From assembly GCF_000372725.1 (NCBI RefSeq), contig NW_005200738.1, positions 115,435 through 179,434 on the forward strand: a DNA stretch of 64,000 bases. The letters are read 5' to 3'. The notes below the pieces were generated by a model, which saw only the letters and a list, made by a program, of their open reading frames with translations, was not told the origin of the DNA and ran no database searches. Position numbers and translations under genes: made by a program. The DNA comes from Emiliania huxleyi CCMP1516 (lineage: Eukaryota > Haptophyta > Isochrysidales > Noelaerhabdaceae). This document shows positions 10,138 to 20,408 of the stretch, in pieces (within the stretch, counting starts at the first letter, position 1; every line of letters begins with the position of its first letter).

Positions 10138-10516
10138 TCAGACTGCACTCCAAGTGCTCCAAGATACCTCTAGTAGCTACTAGAGGAGATGGGTACGGTT
10201 CGATTTCGCGTACGAAAAGGAACGGATCCCCGCCCGTGCGTTCTTTTCGTTGTGTGCCGGGGGTTTGCGGACCTATATTCTTTGTCGGTTCTCATTGTGG
10301 TGCTATCTGCTAAATAAAAAGCCGTCATCGCTGGCGCTGGTAGGTCACACACTCACGAAACTGATCCACACAAGTAAGAACGCTCACCAACATATGGTCC
10401 GCACACCTTGGACACCATCTCTCGCTGGTTTTCGACGCTCGGGCGTTTCCGTCGGGCGATGCCTCGAGTCTCGCCCTCCCCGCGCCCCGCCGTCCAAGTG
10501 GCGCGGCGTCTTACTC
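10138..10516. other. Intergenic, no gene seen
   Basis: Unique sequence between the right satellite array and the sialyltransferase stop codon. It contains a short perfect palindrome CTAGTAGCTACTAG (10171-10184). Nothing else assigned. Confidence 0.35.
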
Positions 10517-12180
10517 TCAGACACGGATCCGGATGGCGCCGCTCGCGTTCCATTGCAGGAGCGCGTCGGCGTTGCCTCGAAAGTCATGGAACTCGGCGTC
10601 GCCTGGCCGCTTGTGGTACCACTCGTCGGAGCTGCGCGCGCCGCCGGTGCAACCGCCGCCGCGCTTCGAGTACCAGTAGTAGTAGCACGCCGGCGGTCCG
10701 CTCAGCGTGCTCATCGCGTACACGTCCACCTTGCGGCACATCCTCGTCGCGATGGCCACGGCGGTCACCCCCGTGAGCGGGATCGCGTTCTTTCGCCGGT
10801 CGGTCGCACGCCGCACCGCCGCGTAAAAGAGCGGGTTGATGCCTGAGAGCGCGCGGGCGGCGCGGGGCGTGCGGCGGCGGCGCGAGCCGGACGAGGGCGG
10901 TGGTGGGCGGTGGCTGCACCGTGCAGGTTCGGCTTGCGCGTCGCGTAGAGCACGTTTTGGCACGAGTAGACGTACCTATTCACATCTCCCGCTGTGAACA
11001 GCGTCTCTTCACACCCTCCCCGTTTCGGCACGAGTAGGCGTACCTATTCACACCTCCCGCTGTGAACAGCGTCTCTTCACACCCTCCCCGTTTCGGCACG
11101 AGTAGGCGTACCTATTCACACCTCCCGCTGTGAACAGCGTCTCTTCACACCCTCCCCGTTTCGGCACGAGTAGGCGTACGGCCGGTCGCACACCACCATC
11201 GCGGTCGTGTCGGGGAAGGCGTCCTGCTCCTTGAAGCGCCAATCCGACCCCGCGTGCGGCGAGGCGAGCACACGGACGGTCGTCCTCCGACCTGCAAACT
11301 CAGCGTACCTACCGGGCGGCTCCGAGGCTCAGGCCGGGGGCTCCTGCAGCCAGCCCTGCAGCCGGCCCTGCGGCTGTGAGCACGCGGCGCACCTCTCGTT
11401 CACGACTGCGCCTGCGTGCGGAGGGAGGGGGCGGGGGAGGGGGTGCGAGGAGAGAGGTCGCCCGGCACGCACCGCCAGGCGAGGGTGGGGCGCACTGTTC
11501 ACGCGCCACACCGCGTCGTGCGCGTCGATCTCCGCGCCGTAGCTGCGCCGCACCAGAGTGCCCGAGCTGCCGACGACGGCGCACGAGCCGTACCGCCGCA
11601 CGCGCGGCAGCGTGGCGTTGCGCCGCTTCGCATCGAGCTCGTCCGGTCGGAACCTGCCGAACCGGAACCCGTACGGCGGAGCGTGCTGCATCAGCCTCTC
11701 CGTCTCCTCCTCGGCGAGGAAGAGCGGCACGTCGGAAAACAGGGACGGGCCGGAGCCGTTGCCGCTCCCCAGCCCGAAGCGCCGCACCGCCAGCCGGCTG
11801 GCGCGCGAGGAGGCGTTCGAGAGGCCAAAGCGGCGCGCGCCCGCGCCACGCGCCCGCTCCTCGCCGCCGTCGCTCATGCCCTTGAGGAGCTTGGACTTGC
11901 GGCGACGTGGCTGATCAGCGGCATCCGCATCCCTCTCGGGATCGGTGCGAATCCGCCGCTGCCGCTGCGTGAGGGCAGACCGCGCCCTTGGCTTTCCTAG
12001 CCGCAGCTCGGTCGCGGCGTACGTGGAAAACTCCTGGAAGGAGACGTGCCCGTCTTTGTTGGTGTCCATGGCGGTGAACGCTCGCCTCATGAGCGAGATA
12101 TCGGGCACGGTATCGCGCACCAGCGACTCGGAGGCAGCAGCGGGGGCCGATGAGGCGTCGTGAGCGACGCTCGACGCCAT
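10517..12180 (-). CDS. GT29 sialyltransferase with N-terminal EF-hand
   Basis: Glycosyltransferase family 29 enzyme (CMP-sialic acid or related donor, Golgi). The first exon from the Met at 12180 has an EF-hand loop DTNKDGHVSFQE with Ca ligands at loop positions 1, 3, 5, 9 and 12. A basic linker follows, then the sialyl L-motif CAVVGSSGTLVRRSYG / EIDAHDAVWRVNSAP. The middle exon (YAEFAGRRTTVRVLASPH...) ends at 11180. A 204-nt intron (10976-11179) made of three 68-bp repeats is followed by a short exon 10975-10920 (YVYSCQNVLYATRKPNLHG), a GT-AG intron 10843-10919, and the last exon 10842-10517. The last exon has the S-motif (PLTGVTAVAIATRMCRKVDV, YAMSTLSG) and VS region (AEFHDFRGNADALLQW). No signal anchor is seen, so an upstream exon may exist. 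The first intron (between about 11480 and 11303) is not resolved. Confidence 0.88.
10959..11179. repeat. 68-bp tandem repeat forming an intron (3 units plus exonic remnant)
   Basis: Units start at 10959, 11027, 11095 and 11163, exactly 68 bp apart; the fourth is only 17 bp and lies in exon sequence. On the coding (minus) strand every unit carries AATAG|GTACG, an acceptor AG immediately followed by a donor GT. Splicing from the first GT to the last AG removes 204 nt and restores CDRPYVYSCQNVLY. Each unit has an in-frame TGA, so the segment must be spliced to make the enzyme. Confidence 0.85.
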
Positions 12181-12935
12181 TCCGTCAATCACGCCAGGTA
12201 CTCGCGTAGGTCAATGCCTCCACACCAAGCAGGGTTCGAGGTGTGAGGGGGGTCGGGTAGGGTGGCTCGCCCCCTACCCTTAGTCGTCGATCACTGTCCA
12301 GCGTCCACCCATACCGCGTTGGTGTCCAGTCCGAGCCTGACTGTTCTTCGCCTTCCTACACACATACATACTACCCTGCCTAGTGGGCAGCCACCCCCCT
12401 ACCCCCTACCCCCCTACCCCAACCCCCCCGATGATACCCTACCCTACTACCCCCGAAAAAGTTGGAAGCCAGCTGCCTCCTGCCACCAGCTGTCACCAGC
12501 TGTCACCAGCTGTCGTTGCTGCTGTCGTTTCGCAGCCGCTGTCACGATATATTGAATTGACCACGTCGCGACCGTTAACAGGTTTTTTAACCGTCAAGAC
12601 GTGAAGTTTGCACAGTCTCTGAGGTTCACAGACAGACCTTGTCATCCCTTGCTTGGGAAAACACTTAAATTTCGAAGGAGCTGGGCGGCAAATGCCTCTG
12701 TGATTGGCGTTGATTGCGTTTTTCATTTGCAATTTCAGTGGAATCGCAATCACGTCCACTCTCGATTGTAGCCACCCCGAGTTTTTTTCATCCCACCGAA
12801 GAAGAAATCCGCCCTTTATTTCTTCCCCGAAAAAGAAATCCATACTAGTACTCCGGAGGTGTCCCCTACCCCCGCACTGGTGTGAACAGGTGCCGAACCC
12901 ACACTGTGACCTGGTAGCATATGCCCTGGGAAGTG
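12181..12935. promoter_or_regulatory. Divergent intergenic region between two GT29 genes
   Basis: No gene seen. It presumably holds both promoters (inference). Contents: a GCGTCCACCCATACCGCGTT stretch (12299-12318) that recurs at 62046; a C-rich CCCCTAC tract (12390-12430); a TTCCAACTTTTTCGGGGGTA match (reverse strand, 12452-12471) to the ends of the MITE family at 19804 and 50683; and three tandem ACCAGCTGTC units (12484-12513). Confidence 0.4.
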
Positions 12936-12992
12936 GAGAAAGAAGAAAACAAACAACTGGGAGGACGGCACGCCGCCACCACACAGGGATTT
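12936..12992 (-). repeat. Short copy of the (GAAA)n-ended interspersed repeat
   Basis: Contains GGAGGACGGCACGCCGCCAC then CACACAGGGATTTT, preceded by GAAAGAAGAAAACAAACAAC. This matches the 3'-terminal part of the copies at 28669, 31030, 48290 and (opposite strand) 61440. Only about 57 bp are conserved. Confidence 0.7.
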
Positions 12993-13160
12993 TCGAAGTT
13001 GAAACGTGCGTTCCTGCGGCTCCAGCCAGCCAGGGTAGGCTGCCAGGGTGTGCGCCGGCCGTGTGCTGCGTGTGTGTGGAGAGTCTGGTCCCTCGCTGCC
13101 AGGAGAAGCAGGCCGCCCGCCGTCTGCCCGTTCTGTTTAAATCGAAAAAGGGCCTCGTCA

Positions 13161-14507
13161 ATGCCAGAGGGAGGCTGGCAGGCGGCGTGTGCGCTCGAGC
13201 AGGCCCGCTCGCGAGCCTACCAGCAGGGCCACGGCCGGTTCGCGGACGATCATGCAGGGCCACTCGCCGAGCGGCTGCTGCACCTGCTACACGCGCGGGG
13301 CACTCTTTGCAACACTGCTCGGCCCTGCACGGTCGAGTCCGGCAGAACGGGGATGCTCCGCGTGTGCCTTCCGGGAGGGCACAAGCGGCTGTGTGAAAGT
13401 GACGGCCGCGTGATGCGCAAGGCGTGCTCTGTCGAGACGGGCGGCTGCTTCAGCTTTGATGTTGCGGCCATCGCTGGGTGGGTCGCTCGGATGCGCAACC
13501 ACAGCTCTGGACCAGGTAAGCCGCTGCTGCGTGAGGGGCTGAGGCGCTGTGCTGTGGTCCTGTCCGGCCACAGCCTCCGCTGTAGCAACGGCTCGTGGGC
13601 GCGCCTCATCGACTCTGACCACTATGACGCGGTGCTCCGGACAAATGCCTATCCGACGCCAAAAGCTCGTCCGGGGTGCGAAGTGCCGACGAGCCTTCGC
13701 GCCGTGGGCGGCGGGGGCGGCATCGCAGGCCTACGCACTGACTTTGGCTACCGGCAGTGCCAGGAAGCTTCGTTTGCGCGGTGCGCCGCGACACAGGGAT
13801 CGAGGCAGAAGAGGCTGCCGCCCATCTGTATGGCATCACAGCAGACGGCGCGCCTCGCCTGGTTCCTCCGCGACGTGCGGATGGCACACATCGGCCCCAC
13901 TGGCCTCGGCCTCGGCCACAGCGGCGGCGCGCTCACTGACCTTGCCATCGCCCACTGCGGCCACGTCGACCTCTTCGGTGGCGGGCTCTTCTCTCGCGGT
14001 CCAGGCGCCATTCAATGCGTGTAGAGCGTGAAACTACGGGAGATAGCGGCCCGAGTCGTCCCGAGTTGTAGGTGCCGACGCGGTGATGCAACACTGGTAC
14101 GATCACTCCTTCACCGCCAGCTGCCCGGCGACCTGCTCAGCCGACGGCGTCAAGCAGGAGTCCCGCCCCTTGTACAGAGCGCTGTGCCGGCCGGAGCAGA
14201 GCTGCAGAGACGCGCTGCACACGGTGGACGGGAAGCGGATGTTCGGAAGGACCTCGGAAGGCCAGGTCGACTTCTTCTTCACGAGCGAGCTGCGCCTCCC
14301 TGTGCTGCACGCCCTGGGCTACCTCAGCTGGGTGTGGCACGCCCACCCTCGCGCGCTTGGTCTGGGGAGCAGAGACGAGAGCGCCCGTGCCGCCGTTGAG
14401 GGGGGCTTCGTCGCCGTTTCCGGCATCGCCACCCGTGGCGCGTGCGCCAAGAGCGAAAGCTTTGCAGCCGGCATTGAGCGGATACAAAAGACGCGAGGCG
14501 CGCGCAG
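13161..14507 (+). CDS. GT29-like sialyltransferase, second gene (3' end in assembly gap)
   Basis: Glycosyltransferase family 29-type protein divergent from the gene at 10517-12180. Start chosen at the Met at 13161. The L-motif is RCAVVLSGHSLRCSNGSWAR followed by LIDSDHYDAVLRTNAYP. The S-motif region is IGPTGLGLGHSGGALTDLAI / AHCGHVDLFGGG. An intron at 14017-14071 (GC donor, phase 1) joins ..AIQC to ADAVMQHWYDHSF, supplying the VS-motif His and acidic/aromatic residues. The frame stays open past LGYLSWVWH to the N gap, so the true C-terminus is unknown. The L-motif differs from the usual VGNSG (here VLSGHS), suggesting a divergent subgroup. There is no obvious signal anchor in the shown exon. 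Confidence 0.75.
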
Positions 14508-14607
14508 NNNNNNNNNNNNNNNNNNNNNNNNNNNNNNNNNNNNNNNNNNNNNNNNNNNNNNNNNNNNNNNNNNNNNNNNNNNNNNNNNNNNNNNNNNNNN
14601 NNNNNNN
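14508..14607. other. Assembly gap, 100 N
   Basis: Exactly 100 undetermined bases, the usual size used for gaps of unknown length. The sequence right after it (14608-14700) has long G and C runs and looks like low-quality contig end. Confidence 0.95.
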
Positions 14608-14858
14608 GGGGGCAATCAAAAACCCCCCCACTTTTTTTGCCGGGGGGGGGGGGGGGGTCTGGACACCCCAAGCACGAGCGCCACCTCTTTGGGGGGCGGG
14701 GGGGGCATGTGTACTATGGCAGAAGGTACCTGTCTGGGACCAAGTGAAAACCTGAGCGCTAGCTGAAACGCCCCTGAAACTCATCGCGCAACCATGGTAG
14801 AACACAGTTTTGTCCCTTTTTGTGTTTTTTTCTTCGCGATACCCGATACCCTACGGGT

Positions 14859-15405
14859 GCGCTCCCGGAGGCAAGGCAAGGGCAGGTCATTAACTAATGA
14901 GTTTTGGAAATAGTTATCAGTTTCAAAACCCCAAAAAGTTAACTACTTGAGTTTCAAAACATGTAGTTAACTACCAGTTAACTAGGTCCTCTCAATATGG
15001 ATGGCTTAAGGGAGTTCTTGTGTTCGGCGTTTTGCGCCTGCGGACAGCTGCGGTATGCTCACCCCGGCCGACTCTCAAACAAGGGGTTGTCGACGCGATT
15101 GCAGAGCAAAAAGGCAAATTTCACTCACAGTTTATCGGAGTCCATCATAAGAACGGCATTATAGGCGAGAGACAGGCAAACGCTGGTTGAAAAGCGAGCA
15201 GTTTGAGCTCGTCACGAGCGTCCCAAACCCTATATGATTTTGATTAGAAGGTGATTTGGATGATCGAAAAGGGTAGTTAACGGGCAGTAACAGTTTCAAA
15301 ACTGGTAGCTATGTAATTACTTGGGTTTCAAAACTGCTTGTTAGTGGTTGTTAATCCAGTTAACTAGTTAACTAGTTCTTCCATGCCCTGGCCTTGCCCG
15401 GAGCG
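14859..15405. mobile_element. TIR element, about 545 bp, MITE-like
   Basis: Imperfect inverted ends: CGCTCCCGGAGGCAAGGCAA (14859-14878) against, on the other strand, CGCTCCGGGCAAGGCCAGGG (15405-15386). The interior is AT-rich compared with the neighbourhood. It holds several GTTAACTA motifs next to AGTTTCAAAAC, present near both ends in opposite orientation. No open reading frame of note and no clear target-site duplication. Confidence 0.5.
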
Positions 15406-15658
15406 GAGGGTCGGGAAAACTTTTCAGACAACCCTCCGGTCGTGATGATCTTCTGTCCTCCCCGAAACGTCTATTTCGCCGACGCCCTGCGGGCGGCGAG
15501 AGATTCTCGATTTTTGCCCACTACTCAGTCATGACCTGATCTTAGAACCATCGCTCTCCCACTTGTAGGGTTATTTTGGGTAGCAATGTGATGTGGTCGC
15601 GGCCAGTGCATGCACACACTAAGGGATCTCGTACTGGCGCCTGCCCAGCAGGATGGAT

Positions 15659-16565
15659 TCAAACGAGACCCTCAAGCCCACATACGGTGCGCAATCGCGT
15701 GATTTGCTTGCGGCACGTCTCCTGAAAGAAGGAGCATGCGCGAAAACGAGGTTGCTGGCAGACCTGCACATACTGGCGCACATCACTCGCATACAGGCAT
15801 CCTACCACGTGGCGACAGAATCTCTTGTCCTTGAAAAAGGAATCGTAACTCGGAAACGTGCCAGCAACATGTAACGCGTGCAGGTCAGAGTAGTCAATGT
15901 GCTGCGAACAGCCGGACAATGTTGCTGCTTCTTGGATGAAACTTCGGTACTGGGGTACCACACTGTTCTTGGCACGCGACGAGTGTTGCATGTCCTTTGC
16001 AATCATTGCCTCGTGGTCGCCTAGCCTGTAAGGATCCAGCTGCTCCACGAATTGCGCAAGAGGGGGACACGATTGCTCTGACGCCTCAGGGGCGATCATT
16101 TCGAGGGGGATGACCAGCATATGTTTCATTCCTATGTAGTCGGACTGAGGGAGCATGTGCCCATCTCCAGGATACGTGTTGTTAGATGCTGCAAATCGTG
16201 TCAAAGCGTTGACATACTCATAGAATGTTGCACTTCCCTCGACCGATGGATGGCGCTCTCCCAAGCAACCCTGTCGATCTAGACCACGCCCAACACATGC
16301 AGTCGCCAGCTCGTCGCTCCGATTAGCCCATGAGGTCTTCAGATGTGTGCCCATAACATGCATGAAGGACGAAACGGCGCGGTCCAACGGGTTGCGCACG
16401 AGTCCAATGCACTGAATCGGATGGGCGCATGCCTCCCTGACGTCTTGCGGGGTCGTTAGGATAGGGTGGGCAGGTGGGCGCACCACAGCTGCGCTCCTAA
16501 CCATCTCGTCAGCCTCGGCTTTATCACCGCGGAAGACGCGAGCAACGTGGAGATCTGAGCCCGCC
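15659..16565 (-). CDS. Carbohydrate sulfotransferase (sulfotransferase family 2-like), C-terminal part
   Basis: Transfers sulfate from PAPS to a glycan; Golgi lumen is usual. The 3'-phosphate binding motif is IGLVRNPLDRAVSSFMH. The family C-terminal block DKRFCRHVVGCLYASDVRQY is also present. Coding extends upstream of the Met at 16504 to an AG acceptor near 16560 (DLHVARVFRGDKAEADE), so at least one earlier exon with the 5'-PAPS loop is missing from this call. A minus-strand hydrophobic segment at 17007-17198 could be its signal anchor. The protein ends ..TRLRTVCGLEGLV and terminates at 15659. It sits close to two sialyltransferase genes, a loose glycan-modification neighbourhood. Confidence 0.72.
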
Positions 16566-16621
16566 CTGCCCTCGCTCAGTGCTTACCCCTCCTTTCCAGT
16601 GTCTCCCCCCCCTGCCCTCTG

Positions 16622-16806
16622 CCTGAGGGAGGGTGTATTAGAGGATGTAGGAGTGTAGAGCGCTGTAGAGCTGTAGAGATGTAGAGCGCTGGAGAGCGCT
16701 GTAGAGCTGTAGAGCTCTACATCCGGCGCGGGACAGAGCGATGCAGATGTAGAGCGATGTAGAGGCGCTCTACAACGTGAAATCTCTACAACAAACTCTA
16801 CATCAT
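16622..16806. repeat. GTAGAG-rich simple repeat
   Basis: Irregular array of (C/A)TGTAGAG units (e.g. GCTGTAGAGCTGTAGAG), ending with the reverse motif CTCTACAACAAACTCTAC. A short relative lies at 17347-17374 (GTAGAGCCTCTACAACAAAC). Confidence 0.7.
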
Positions 16807-17006
16807 AAGCGGCGAACGAGGCACGGTCGCTCTCCGACATGAGGCGCGTTGCACTTGCCAGTGCTGCCCTGGCCTTCTGTCTGCCCGCCCAATGGGTGGC
16901 AGGTGCCTCTGCTGCTGTGGCATGCCTCACGGCTGCGACTGGCCGGCGCCTCGGCGCGTCAGCTCGGCTCGGCGTAGCGATCGTGGCCAGCGCAACTCGC
17001 CTGGAC

Positions 17007-17198
17007 TCAACGCTCAGGGCTCAGCCAGAGGAGCTCCCGCACGCGCTGGCGCGAGGCATGGCGCATGCAACGCGCAGCAATGCTCGCCTCGCCTCGCGCA
17101 AATGCGACCGTCCTCGCAGCCGACAGTCCACCGCCTGCTAAAGTGTAAAGAAGCACTGCGACGAATGCGGCACCGGCGACGCATGGCAGGCTGGTCAT
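17007..17198 (-). CDS. Possible signal-anchor exon upstream of the sulfotransferase
   Basis: A Met-initiated 63-codon frame beginning MTSLPCVAGAAFVAVLLYTL, i.e. a short N-terminus and one hydrophobic helix of about 20 residues, then Arg/Ala-rich sequence. This is what the N-terminus of a type II Golgi enzyme looks like, and it lies on the right strand upstream of the sulfotransferase. No splice link could be proved; it may be a chance frame. Confidence 0.28.
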   Translation of the reverse strand: MTSLPCVAGAAFVAVLLYTLAGGGLSAARTVAFARGEASIAARCMRHASRQRVRELLWLSPER

Positions 17199-17705
17199 GA
17201 CGCAGTCATAGGGTGTTGTGTGCCGTCAGAGTGACTCTCTGTGTGTCAGGGATAGTCAGGGCCGTCCATCAGAGCTCCAGCAAGCTCGGAGACACCCCAC
17301 TAGTGCGGCTCGACCTCTTTGAGTCACTGCCTTCCCGGCGGGTTTGCTGTAGAGCCTCTACAACAAACTCTACCTACGTACCCCAGGGAACCTAGGCACC
17401 TAGCCAAACAAAGTTCTCACTTTCTTTGGCACTGGTGCGTAGGGAGTAGTTCACAGCCAAAGCCCAACTTATCTTTGGCATGGCCTAGTTCACAGCCGAA
17501 GTCCAACTTTGGCTCTCCAGGCACCAGGCACATGCGGAGCACGAGAAGTGTATCTTCCCTCTACTCTTGGTCTCTCTCTGCGACGATAAACTGGACAGCA
17601 GGCGCGCAAGAGACAGAAAGCCAGGGAACAAAGAGGAGGCAAGTAGGGGGGTGGCTCGTAACTGAGGTTCGCCTTCAGAGACAGCCGCCTCCCCATGTGC
17701 CGTCT

Positions 17706-18131
17706 AGTGCCGAACTTAAGGTAAGGTAGCTTGAGTTAGGGAGCTCTTTTCCTCTTACCAAACTCCTGTTCTAATGTACCTAACTCCTGCTACCCACCTC
17801 TCGGTCCAGCCGGACCGGCAGCGGCACACGGGCCCCGCGGCCCGCAGCGCACCACTGAGGGTGGCATCTCCCTCCTACGCTACCCGCACCTACGCTCGAG
17901 TACGAGTACCTACGCTAATAAATGCCCTACTCCTCCTCCTCGTCCCCGCTAAGGTGAGCAGCGCAGCAGCAATGCACACCAGCGGATAGAGCGCCGGGAC
18001 ACGTCAGCGCCGGCGAGGGGCCCGTCGGGACCAAAAACGAAATCCCGCGTGCCTAACTGCTGCTACCCCGTACCTAACTCAGTGCAAAGCACCTAACCTA
18101 ACTCAAGCTACTTTACCTTAAGTTCGGCACT
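17706..18131. mobile_element. TIR element, 426 bp, MITE-like
   Basis: Perfectly placed inverted ends of about 34 bp with one mismatch: AGTGCCGAACTTAAGGTAAG (17706-17725) continuing GTAGCTTGAGTTAG. The mirror copy at 18098-18131 ends ..TTACCTTAAGTTCGGCACT. The interior has no coding potential. No convincing target-site duplication. Confidence 0.7.
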
Positions 18132-18387
18132 TCACGGTGGTGATTGTTGTTCATAACGATATCCCTACAACCACGATCGATGCGAGGACGCAAGTCCACC
18201 AAACTCGGCCATTCCAACGGCCAGACCGCTCGCTTAAGGCTGATTGGCTAGACGAGCGGTCTACCTCCGACAGGGCGGTCCGACAGCGCGTGTGGATCCG
18301 GCCCGCCCCGGCGGGTTACGTACGGTTTAGCGCGCCGACAGACCGCCCTCTCCATCACCCTCGCCCAGGGATCTACAATGCTGTCTT

Positions 18388-18470
18388 AAGGTCCGACAGG
18401 TTCGGCACCGGGCACCGCCTCGGTATACAAAATGCGCCTGCGGGCGGACCCTTACAGATCACAGATCACA
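18388..18470 (+). repeat. 83-bp module, copy 1 (identical to 22561-22643)
   Basis: Starts AAGGTCCGACAGGTTCGG and ends ACAGATCACAGATCACA. It is identical base for base with the copy at 22561-22643. It lies 106 bp upstream of the carrier start codon at 18577, in the same orientation relative to the gene as copy 2. Confidence 0.95.
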
Positions 18471-18576
18471 GTATCTCCAGGAGATACATGCAGATGCGGC
18501 CGTCCGCTCGTGAGACATCCGCGTCCCGCCGTTATGTCTCTCACCGCTGTAGCTCAGTGACCGCAACGATCTTCTG

Positions 18577-19480
18577 ATGAACGCACGCGACCTGCTCAGC
18601 GGTGCGTGCGGCGGCGGCCTGGCCGTCTTGATCTCGCAGCCCATCGATGTCGTGCGAGTGCAGCTCCAGACAATGCCGGGGAGCAGTAGTGCCGTCGCCA
18701 CGGCACGCACGCTCGTGCAGCAGCGCGGCATCCTCTCTCTGTGGCGCGGCACAACGCCGCCTCTGCTCGGAGCCGGCCTCCTCATGAGTGTGTTTCGCAC
18801 CACGCAGCAATCGACAAGCCGCGTATTTGGAGAGGACGGTAGCTTTGTCAAGTTTGCAGCGGCCGGCGCGATCGGCGGCTTGGCTCAGGCGCCCCTCGCG
18901 GTGCCCGTCGAACACCTCAAGGTGAGGCTGCAGGTGTGCCAAGCCCAGTGGTGCAGCTGCGGCATCGTTCCCCTCGCGAGGCACATTGTGAGCGTGGCTG
19001 GCGTCGGTGCTCTCTGGAGAGGGTGGGCGCCGACAGTGATGCGAGACGTGGTGAGCACGCCGTCCCCTCGCAGCCGACGCGTGACGCGCCTTTCCTCACC
19101 AGCCCATCGTCCCCTCGCCGGCGCAGATTGGATTCGGCCTGTTCTTTGGCTGCACCGACTACGTGCTCGCTCGCACCTCCCCCACCGGCCGGCGCGGCGA
19201 CGCCAGCTTTGTCGCGAGCTTCGCCGCCGGCTGCGGTCTGGGTTGGACCTTCTGGGTGGCGTCCTTCCCGCTCGACGTCATCAAGGCGCGGCTGCAGGGC
19301 GACTCGCTGCTCAAGCCAGCCTACACGGGCGTGCTCGACTGCCTGCGGCAGACTGTGCGCGCGGGCGGCGTGGGGACGCTGTTCAACGGCTTTGCGCTGA
19401 CCGCCATCGGGTTTGCGACGCCAAAGAATGGGGCCAAGCTGCTCGGCTTCGACCTGGTGTCGCGCTGCCTCCCGGTGTGA
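18577..19480 (+). CDS. Mitochondrial carrier family (SLC25) protein
   Basis: Inner-membrane solute carrier with three repeats. Signature PX[D/E]XX[K/R] motifs: PIDVVRVQLQ, PVEHLKVRLQ and PLDVIKARLQ, one per repeat. Repeat-end motifs are also visible (LWRGTTPPLLGA, LWRGWAPTVMRD, LFNGFALTAIGF). Two exons, 18577-19050 and 19127-19480, with a GT-AG intron, give 275 residues, the normal size for the family. The start at 18577 is the first Met and gives the usual short N-terminus before helix 1. The substrate cannot be told by eye; the pattern is closest to amino-acid or acylcarnitine carriers (inference). Confidence 0.9.
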
Positions 19481-19803
19481 TGGGTGGTGTCGCGCTGGCT
19501 CCCGGTGTGATGGAGGCGCTGCTGCGTCCGGTTGGAGGCGCTTCACCCTCTGCGTCCTCTCCGTCACGGAGACGCTGCTGCGTTTTCTCATTCGTGTCGC
19601 AAACTGCCCGTGCCCGCGCCAGTCCCAGCGTCACATGTCACATGAGTTTTCTCCGTTTCTCTTCTTCTGCGGCGCTCTTTCTCGCGTGGCAGCCGCGGGG
19701 GCGGTGAAGGGGTCCCATGCAGTCGCTGGATGGGGCCACACTGTCATATGTCCCGCCTCTCGGGGTACGGCGCCCTCGGTGTAAAGCGCGTACGCGGTAC
19801 GGC

Positions 19804-19982
19804 CAGGTTTCCAACTTTTTCCGGGGTATGGTATGGTAGCCTCGCGGCCCAAAGGGTGGGGGGTATGGTCCTGACCGCCCATCCCCGGTCTCCGGGAGGC
19901 TGGGTCTGTCAGCAGGCGGGGGGTATGGTCTCGAGGTGGGTTGCGCGTCGCACCATACCATACCCCGCAGAAAGTCCAAACC
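19804..19982. mobile_element. MITE-like TIR repeat, best copy (about 178 bp)
   Basis: Ends are inverted: GGTTTCCAACTTTTTCCGGG then GTATGGTATGGT at the left, and on the other strand GGTTTGGACTTTCTGCGGGG then TATGGTATGGT at the right. The interior carries GGCTGGGTCTGTCAGCAGGC and GGGGGGTATGGTCTCGAGGT. Relatives lie at 50683-50842, 1991-2110 (reverse, eroded) and an end fragment at 12452-12471. Confidence 0.75.
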
Positions 19983-20408
19983 GCTGGGCCTAACGCAGCG
20001 AGCCGTCTTATTACCAGGTTGCAACCGTAGTCTCGCACTGTGCTGTGAACGCTGCTGGTTGGCGTCGGCTGCGCAACACCGCCCGTCCCCATCCAGGTTG
20101 TTGGTTGCTGCCCCAGGTCCTGCACTATGTAGTGCAATGCCCCGTTCCCTGGTCATGCTTGTTCGGGTACGAATACGTGTTTCGTCCGTCCCTGCCTGTG
20201 TCCGTCCACGGGGGCGCCTGCTGCCGGGCCCCTGGCGGCCCGCCACGTAGGTGCGACGTGCCGCCGAAAATCGCATCAAACGACGTTCACAGCTCTTCGG
20301 CTCGCTCCGCTCGCCGGCCGCCCCCCGCGAGTTGGTTGCTGGCAGCACCCCAGCACCGGGTCCTGATAGCTGCTGGTTGCCGCTCTGTTCGCAGTGTGTG
20401 TTGTGTGT
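19983..20408. other. Intergenic upstream of ChaN-methyltransferase gene
   Basis: No gene seen. Two related phrases, GTTGGTTGCTGCCCCAGGTC (20099-20118) and GTTGGTTGCTGGCAGCACCC (20331-20350), suggest an old local duplication. Confidence 0.35.

Noticed and set aside
14608-14700. G-quadruplex-type regulatory tract
   Set aside because: The G and C runs sit directly beside the assembly gap and are probably sequencing artefact.
18540-18580. tRNA gene suggested by TAGCTCAGTGAC (A-box-like)
   Set aside because: No B-box or cloverleaf can be drawn in the following 90 bp.
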